DNA of 64,000 nt, from positions 1,922,001 to 1,986,000 of the forward strand of contig CBDCSE010000002.1 of the NCBI GenBank assembly GCA_965221405.1. The letters are read 5' to 3'. A model generated the notes under the pieces. It worked only from the letters and a program-made list of their open reading frames with translations, had not been told where the DNA came from and searched no databases. Shown here piece after piece: positions 59,906-64,000 of this stretch. Every line of letters starts with the position of its first letter. Position 1 is the first letter of the stretch. A program made the translations under genes and the position numbers. The stretch comes from JAPOUP01 sp965221405 (GTDB lineage Bacteria; Pseudomonadota; Alphaproteobacteria; Rhodobacterales; Rhodobacteraceae).

Positions 59906-62332
59906 TAGGCCATTTTTACGCATGACAGGTAATCTTTTTGGGCACTTAAGTCACCCCGACGCGCATGACATTCTAGCGTGTCAGTTCTCATACGCAACCG
60001 AAAGCATCCTTCCCGGACGACCTGATGGCCGGGTGGCGCCTCATTTCCGCGGTTGAGATACCCTCCCAGCCGTGCAATCAGCAGCACCGCTTCACCGAGT
60101 GACACGTCGTCAGCCTTTGGGGGCTTGTCCGGCGATTCGCAGCTCGGCAACTGGAAGCCTCTGTCACCGGCGTAATCCAGCAGCACCGCAAGTTCAGATC
60201 TTTCGAACATCTGCAGTGCCTTGATTTCAGGGGTCACGCGCCCCAGCAGTGTCAGCACAGCCAGGCGCCAGGCAATGACGGCATTGATGGTGACCGCGCG
60301 CTTGATCCGCTCGGCGGTGCCATGCGGGATTTTCCCCACTTCACACCCACTCTTCAAAATGCGGTGCCAATCCTCCATGCGCCAGCGCAAGGCGTAAAAA
60401 TCAAGGACCTCAACGGCCGCTGCCCGACTGGAGACCGGAAGGGTTGTCAGTGACAGCCACTCGACCGGCTCAACCCCCTGCGGCGGGTCGGTTTCAACAA
60501 CATGGACTGCCGTCAGAGGGACCGGCTCCTTGCCCAGCCGTTTCCGCTCTTTTTTCGGTACCGGAACTTCAATGGGTTGCCAGCGGAGTTGGGTCTTTGC
60601 CAACCGCGCGTCACGCCCCGCGAACGCCTTCTGGCCGCGTGCCGGGCGACGCGACGACGCCCGGTCCACGCGGATCCCATGCTGTGCCTGCGACGGTGCG
60701 GTGCGTAACCGTCCGAAGAGTTTCTGACCGTCGGGCAGCACGCGATCATGCCTGGCGCGAACCAACAGTCCAGCACCCCCTGTCGCGCGCTGTTCCGCAA
60801 ACAGTGCGGCAATGTCGCCTTCCCTGTCCATGACCGGGACCACCCGCGTCCCCCTGGCGTTGGCCGCGGGTTCCGAACTGTCACGCCATCCACGCAGCCA
60901 GCGGGCCGACCTGCGTTCTTCCGGCGGCCTGTCCCTGTCCGCCTTGCCGTCCGGACAATCGAACTCAATCCGGGGAACGCCTAACGGAATGCCGTTCCCG
61001 TTGACGGCAAACGTGTTGTGCATGTGGATGCCCAGCGTGCCGGCAGACCCCTTCGTGCGCGGGATGACGCCGAGACCCGAACATTTGCCGTGAGTGGCGA
61101 AATTCAGGTCAGACCCATCCTGGATCAGCAAGGCTGTCCTGGCCCCCCGGATGCGACAGAGACTGCGCGCGCGATGGGCGGCGGGAATTGCCGCCGGGGT
61201 GAACGCCCCGGTGTCGGGTCGGTAAATCATGCGATAGTAGCCCGAGACCGCGGCTTCATCACCAAGGGCGGCGGAAAGGAAGGTGCCTGAAGGGGCCATG
61301 GCCTGTATCCTCACCGATCTGACGAGCCGCCTGACAAGAGCTATTGGCAGGGGTGCGGCCCCGAATTCATTCTCGGCCCAGACCTCCATCGCCAATCCCT
61401 CATCCGCGGCCAGCACCGGTTTCGGTCGTGGGGGCGGGACAAAACCAGACGCCGGGATGCCGAGCCGCTGCCGCCAATCCCGGCACAGGGGCCGCAGCCA
61501 TATGCCTTTTCGCCCGGTTGCTCGCTGCGGTTGGGAACGGCGTCCCCTGCCGGAACTCCTGCCGACCCAGGTCCACCCGCCCGCCGCCAGGCTTGTACCA
61601 TCATGCGACGGGCCGGAAAAGGTCTCACACAGCACCGGCTGCAGAGCGTAGCGCGCCGCGAAATCCGTCGGCAACCGCCGCAGACAAAGCCCAATGGCTT
61701 TTGACGCGAGATGCTGGCACCGCACGTGCGGGCGAATGAGAAACCGGGACAGGCCGACAACGCGGGACAATCAATAGCAGGCGCCGTTGCCCTGGATTCC
61801 ATCCCACCCACTGATCACGCGGCTTCAGGGCCAGTGCCGGACTGGCGAACACGAAACCTCCCAGGACCCCATGGTCCGAAGTGATGGGATACCTCAGTTG
61901 CCGCCCGCCATGCTGAACCGCGCCCTGCGGATGCCCGTCATGCAGGATGCGCGCCAGGAGAAGCGCCAGGAGACGCGCCCCGGCTTTTGTGCCGACCAAT
62001 CTGACGTCAAGCCCCGAGACCCGGTCAACCCGTTGCGGCACCCGCACCGCAGGTGCCGCCGGCATTGACAGCATCAACGGACGTGAGGACGCCTGCCTGC
62101 GCTCAATGCCCGACGGCAGCGTGATCCGACCCGCGGCTCCAGGATCGCGCAAGGCGGCAATGCAGCTCGGGTCGCGAAAGCGGCCACGCGCATCGATAAA
62201 ATCAAAACGTCCACAGACGGCGCGCGCAAACGCCATGCGCCCTGAGAACGCCTCAGGCGATGGCATCCCGGCCAGGATTTGTTGGCCGGCCGGCGAAAAC
62301 AACGTCTGACGGACAGGTAAGATCGTGGCCAT
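59905..62332 (-). pseudogene. DruA-domain IS4-family transposase 2, one frameshift
   Basis: From the ATG at 62332 the first frame encodes the DUF4338/DruA-like N-terminus (GRRFDFIDARGR-like, ARILHDGHPQGAVQHGGRQL, HGVLGGFVFASPALALKPRD, QWVGWNPGQR) and loses phase near 61775. The rest continues in the +1 frame: SRVVGLSRFLIRPHVRCQHL, ALQPVLCETFSG, LLIQDGSDLNFATHGKC (first Asp), VVPVMDREGDIAALF (second Asp) and FYALRWRMEDWHRILKSGCE (Glu block). The total is about 810 residues. It is a divergent homologue of the copy at 3.1-5.4 kb and breaks at the same point of the protein. Confidence 0.8.
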
Positions 62333-62419
62333 AACAACACGACTCCGGACCAAAACATGAACGATCCGGTCTTTCGTAAACCCCACTTTTGTAGGCTTGT
62401 CTAGAGATAATTTGGGGTA

Positions 62420-62519
62420 AGGGCAGGGGGCGGCCGCTGGACACTGCGAAAAGCCGCGCCGCTTCGTTGGCGCTGAGGCCCAGCTTCCGATGGGCCTCTC
62501 GAAGCTCCTTTCCCGTCAT
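62420..62519 (-). pseudogene. XRE-type HTH protein, only the N-terminus left
   Basis: MTGKELREAHRKLGLSANEA then ARLFAVSSGR is the start of a small XRE-family regulator. After about 32 residues the sequence passes into the IS4 element flank. Its start overlaps the stop of the preceding small gene (TGATG). Confidence 0.5.
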
Positions 62520-62695
62520 CAGAAGAAGAGCTTCACGATCGCCCCGCCCGCGCCCAGAAGCGCCGCCGCCGCCAGCGTCGGAGCCAGGAATGTGGCCACC
62601 TTGATCTGGTGGGTCTCCGCGATCAGCTTCGCGATCTCCGCCCGCATCCTGTCGTCCGCGAGTGCCTGTTCATACTCTGTCATCTGTTTTTCCAT
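62519..62695 (-). CDS. Small membrane-anchored protein, phage-like
   Basis: A 58-residue protein: TEYEQALADDRMRAEIAKLI is a charged helix, ATFLAPTLAAAALLGAGGAI a membrane helix, ending VKLFF. Proteins of this shape occur in prophage or island regions next to small XRE regulators. The function is unknown. The start may be at 62695 or at the internal Met at 62683. Confidence 0.5.
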   Translation of the reverse strand: MEKQMTEYEQALADDRMRAEIAKLIAETHQIKVATFLAPTLAAAALLGAGGAIVKLFF

Positions 62696-62888
62696 CGAAC
62701 CGGGCACCGTTGCCCTTCGAAACGATCAACATAGGACCATTGGCCCCTGCATGCAACAGGAAACCTGCCCATGCAGCCACCGGTCTTGCGGTGACTGCCG
62801 TTGCGGCTCGTTCGTCCCGGAGCCTGGCGAGCCACCTAAGGTCATGTCGATCTTGCATCGAAGAATTCGCGCGAGGGGTCGCCGGGCG

Positions 62889-63094
62889 CTACGCCGCCGT
62901 GTTGGGAACGTCGCTCATCGTTCTGCATGGAGAGGAGCATGGTCATGCGCTGAAGGAAGTTGACGCCGCCGCGCTTGCCGTCGCCGCCCATCCTGAGCAG
63001 GTGGTCGACATCCTGCGTTACACGTTGACTGGAGAATTGCCGCGATAGGTGGATTTCGCCAACCGCAGACCCTTCATCGTTACCCTGTCCCGAT
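62889..63094 (+). repeat. 206-bp direct repeat, right copy (ytoQ 3' fragment)
   Basis: Matches 57570-57775 with four transitions. It encodes TSLIVLHGEEHGHALKEVDA through the ytoQ stop at 63048 in an open frame that begins in unrelated sequence, so it is a dead 3' fragment. Confidence 0.85.
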
Positions 63095-63355
63095 TGGTTC
63101 CCAAACCTGCCGTTACACGGAAAAGTCGGCATACAGAACGTCGATGGCCAGCGTCCTGCCAACAGGTCCATCGGGTGTGTCGGTTCAGGTTCATTTCGAA
63201 TCGCACTGACCGCTTAGGAAGCTCGCCAAAATAAGTTTGACTCGGTGATTTAGGGCCTGTTGACACTCGGGTTGCGAATCGCCCGGTTCCGTGCCGTTTC
63301 CCACCCCGGCGACCGCCGGAACGGCGGCGCGGCAGGACAACATGCAGGTGACATC
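63095..63355. other. Stretch between the repeat and the IS5 gene
   Basis: About 260 bases. GGGCCTGTTGACACTC at 63253 onward looks like the left terminal repeat of an IS5 (IS427-group) element. The first 150 bases hold nothing that I can assign. Confidence 0.4.
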
Positions 63356-64000
63356 ATGAATGCTGACAGGACGGTACTGACGGACGGGATGTGGGCGCGG
63401 ACCGGGGACATGCTGCCGGGCAGGAAGTCCGATCCCGGCGGCACGGCGGCGGACAGCCGCCTCCTCCTGGAGGCGGTGCCCGTGCGGTTCCGGACGGGAT
63501 CGCCGCGGCGTGACCTTCCCAAGCGCTCCGCCAGGTGGCGCGGCGTGTCCGGGCGGTTCCGGCGCTGGGTGCTATCGGGGGTATTTGAGCGCGTTTTCAA
63601 CGCCCTGTCCGGGGATTCCGGCCCTGAACGGGTGTTCGTCGACGGCACGGCCGTCCAGGCGCCCCGGAAGGCGGCGGGGGCCAGAAAAGGGGGGGCCTCG
63701 AGTCAGGGAATCGGACGTTCCCGGGGCGGCCTGACCTGACGACTAAAATCGTCGCCGTCGTGGACGCGCTCGGCTACCTGGTCCGCTTCACGGTCCTGCC
63801 GGGCCAGACGCATGACCTTCAGGGGGTGCCGGGGCTTCCGGGCGGGCTGGAGTTCGGGGCCTTCGTCGGCGACAGGGCGTCCGGCGCCGACTGGCTGCTG
63901 GAGGATCCGGCGGGGCGCGGGGCGGAGGCGGCGGTCCCGCCGGAACGGAACCGGACGGCGCCCCGGGCGCGTGACAGGGAGATGTGCGGGTGGCGGCACC
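63356..64000 (+). pseudogene. IS5-family (IS427-group) transposase, frameshifted, runs off the window
   Basis: From the ATG at 63356: MNADRTVLTDGMWARTGDML, RFRRWVLSGVFERVFNALSG, ERVFVDGTAVQAPRKAAGA (first catalytic Asp) and SQGIGRSRGGLT, then a stop. A 5-bp tandem duplication (CTGAC, at about 63730-63739) shifts the frame; downstream it reads TKIVAVVDALGYLVRFTVLP, GQTHDLQGVPGL and FGAFVGDRASGADWLLED, carrying the second Asp region. The C-terminus lies beyond base 64000. Confidence 0.78.

Noticed and set aside
1..64000. CRISPR array or rRNA/tRNA operon.
   Set aside because: No regularly spaced short repeats and no conserved rRNA or tRNA segments were seen while reading the window.

Overview
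The window looks like a piece of a high-GC alphaproteobacterial chromosome with a very heavy load of insertion sequences. Core genes are rpmI, rplT, pheS, pheT and a ytoQ-like gene. Two complete TRAP transporters, TauE/SafE, GMC, SDR and ALDH enzymes fit a Rhodobacterales/Rhodospirillales-grade heterotroph; this placement comes from gene content and protein style, not from a search. IS-derived stretches are visibly richer in GC than the metabolic genes. Many genes carry single small frameshifts, which points to genome decay or to assembly error; raw reads would decide.

Layout. (1) 0-8.1 kb: a broken AbiEi-like antitoxin, an IS30/IS110 chimera, ISKra4, DruA-IS4 and IS66 remnants, then a fused MNT-HEPN gene with an apparent leaderless promoter and a truncated tandem copy of its MNT half. 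(2) 8.1-14.3 kb: an IS1634 transposase gene split by a 4373-bp transposon (8853-13225). It has TG...CA terminal inverted repeats and a 6-bp target duplication, and encodes a D,D(35)E transposase, a TniB/ExeA-like ATPase (frameshifted), a RepA-like P-loop ATPase and a TOPRIM primase-like protein, with nested inverted repeats between the last two. This is the most unusual object here. (3) 14.6-16.3 kb: an ISKra4 element with inverted repeats and a 10-bp target duplication.

(4) 16.5-24.4 kb: a catabolic cluster with a GMC oxidoreductase divergent from a zinc alcohol dehydrogenase, then a tightly overlapping set encoding an SDH/FRD-like complex (Fe-S subunit, two anchors, flavoprotein) and a two-subunit class I fumarase/tartrate dehydratase. 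(5) 24.4-29.3 kb: IS1634, IS110 and other transposase debris, a secretion-ATPase-like fragment, an AbiEii-type toxin gene overlapping a small partner gene, and a frameshifted gene of unknown function. (6) 29.5-42.7 kb: TRAP transporter 1, an ALDH remnant, a benzoylformate-decarboxylase-like TPP enzyme, TRAP transporter 2, TauE/SafE, a frameshifted ALDH, an FAD monooxygenase and an SDR, probably for uptake and breakdown of organic or aromatic acids. (7) 43.2-45.0 kb: VapBC and a zeta-like toxin module. (8) 45.1-49.6 kb, minus strand: ALDH, xylulokinase, rpiA and SDR, a likely polyol/pentose operon preceded by a perfect palindrome.

(9) 50.0-57.7 kb: rpmI-rplT, then 2.8 kb of nuclease, transposase and toxin-antitoxin debris, then pheS, pheT and ytoQ. 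(10) 57.6-63.1 kb: a nested IS block (IS1595 inside ISAs1, next to a DruA-IS4 element) flanked by two 206-bp copies of the ytoQ 3' end. (11) 63.3 kb to the edge: an IS5-family transposase that runs off the window.
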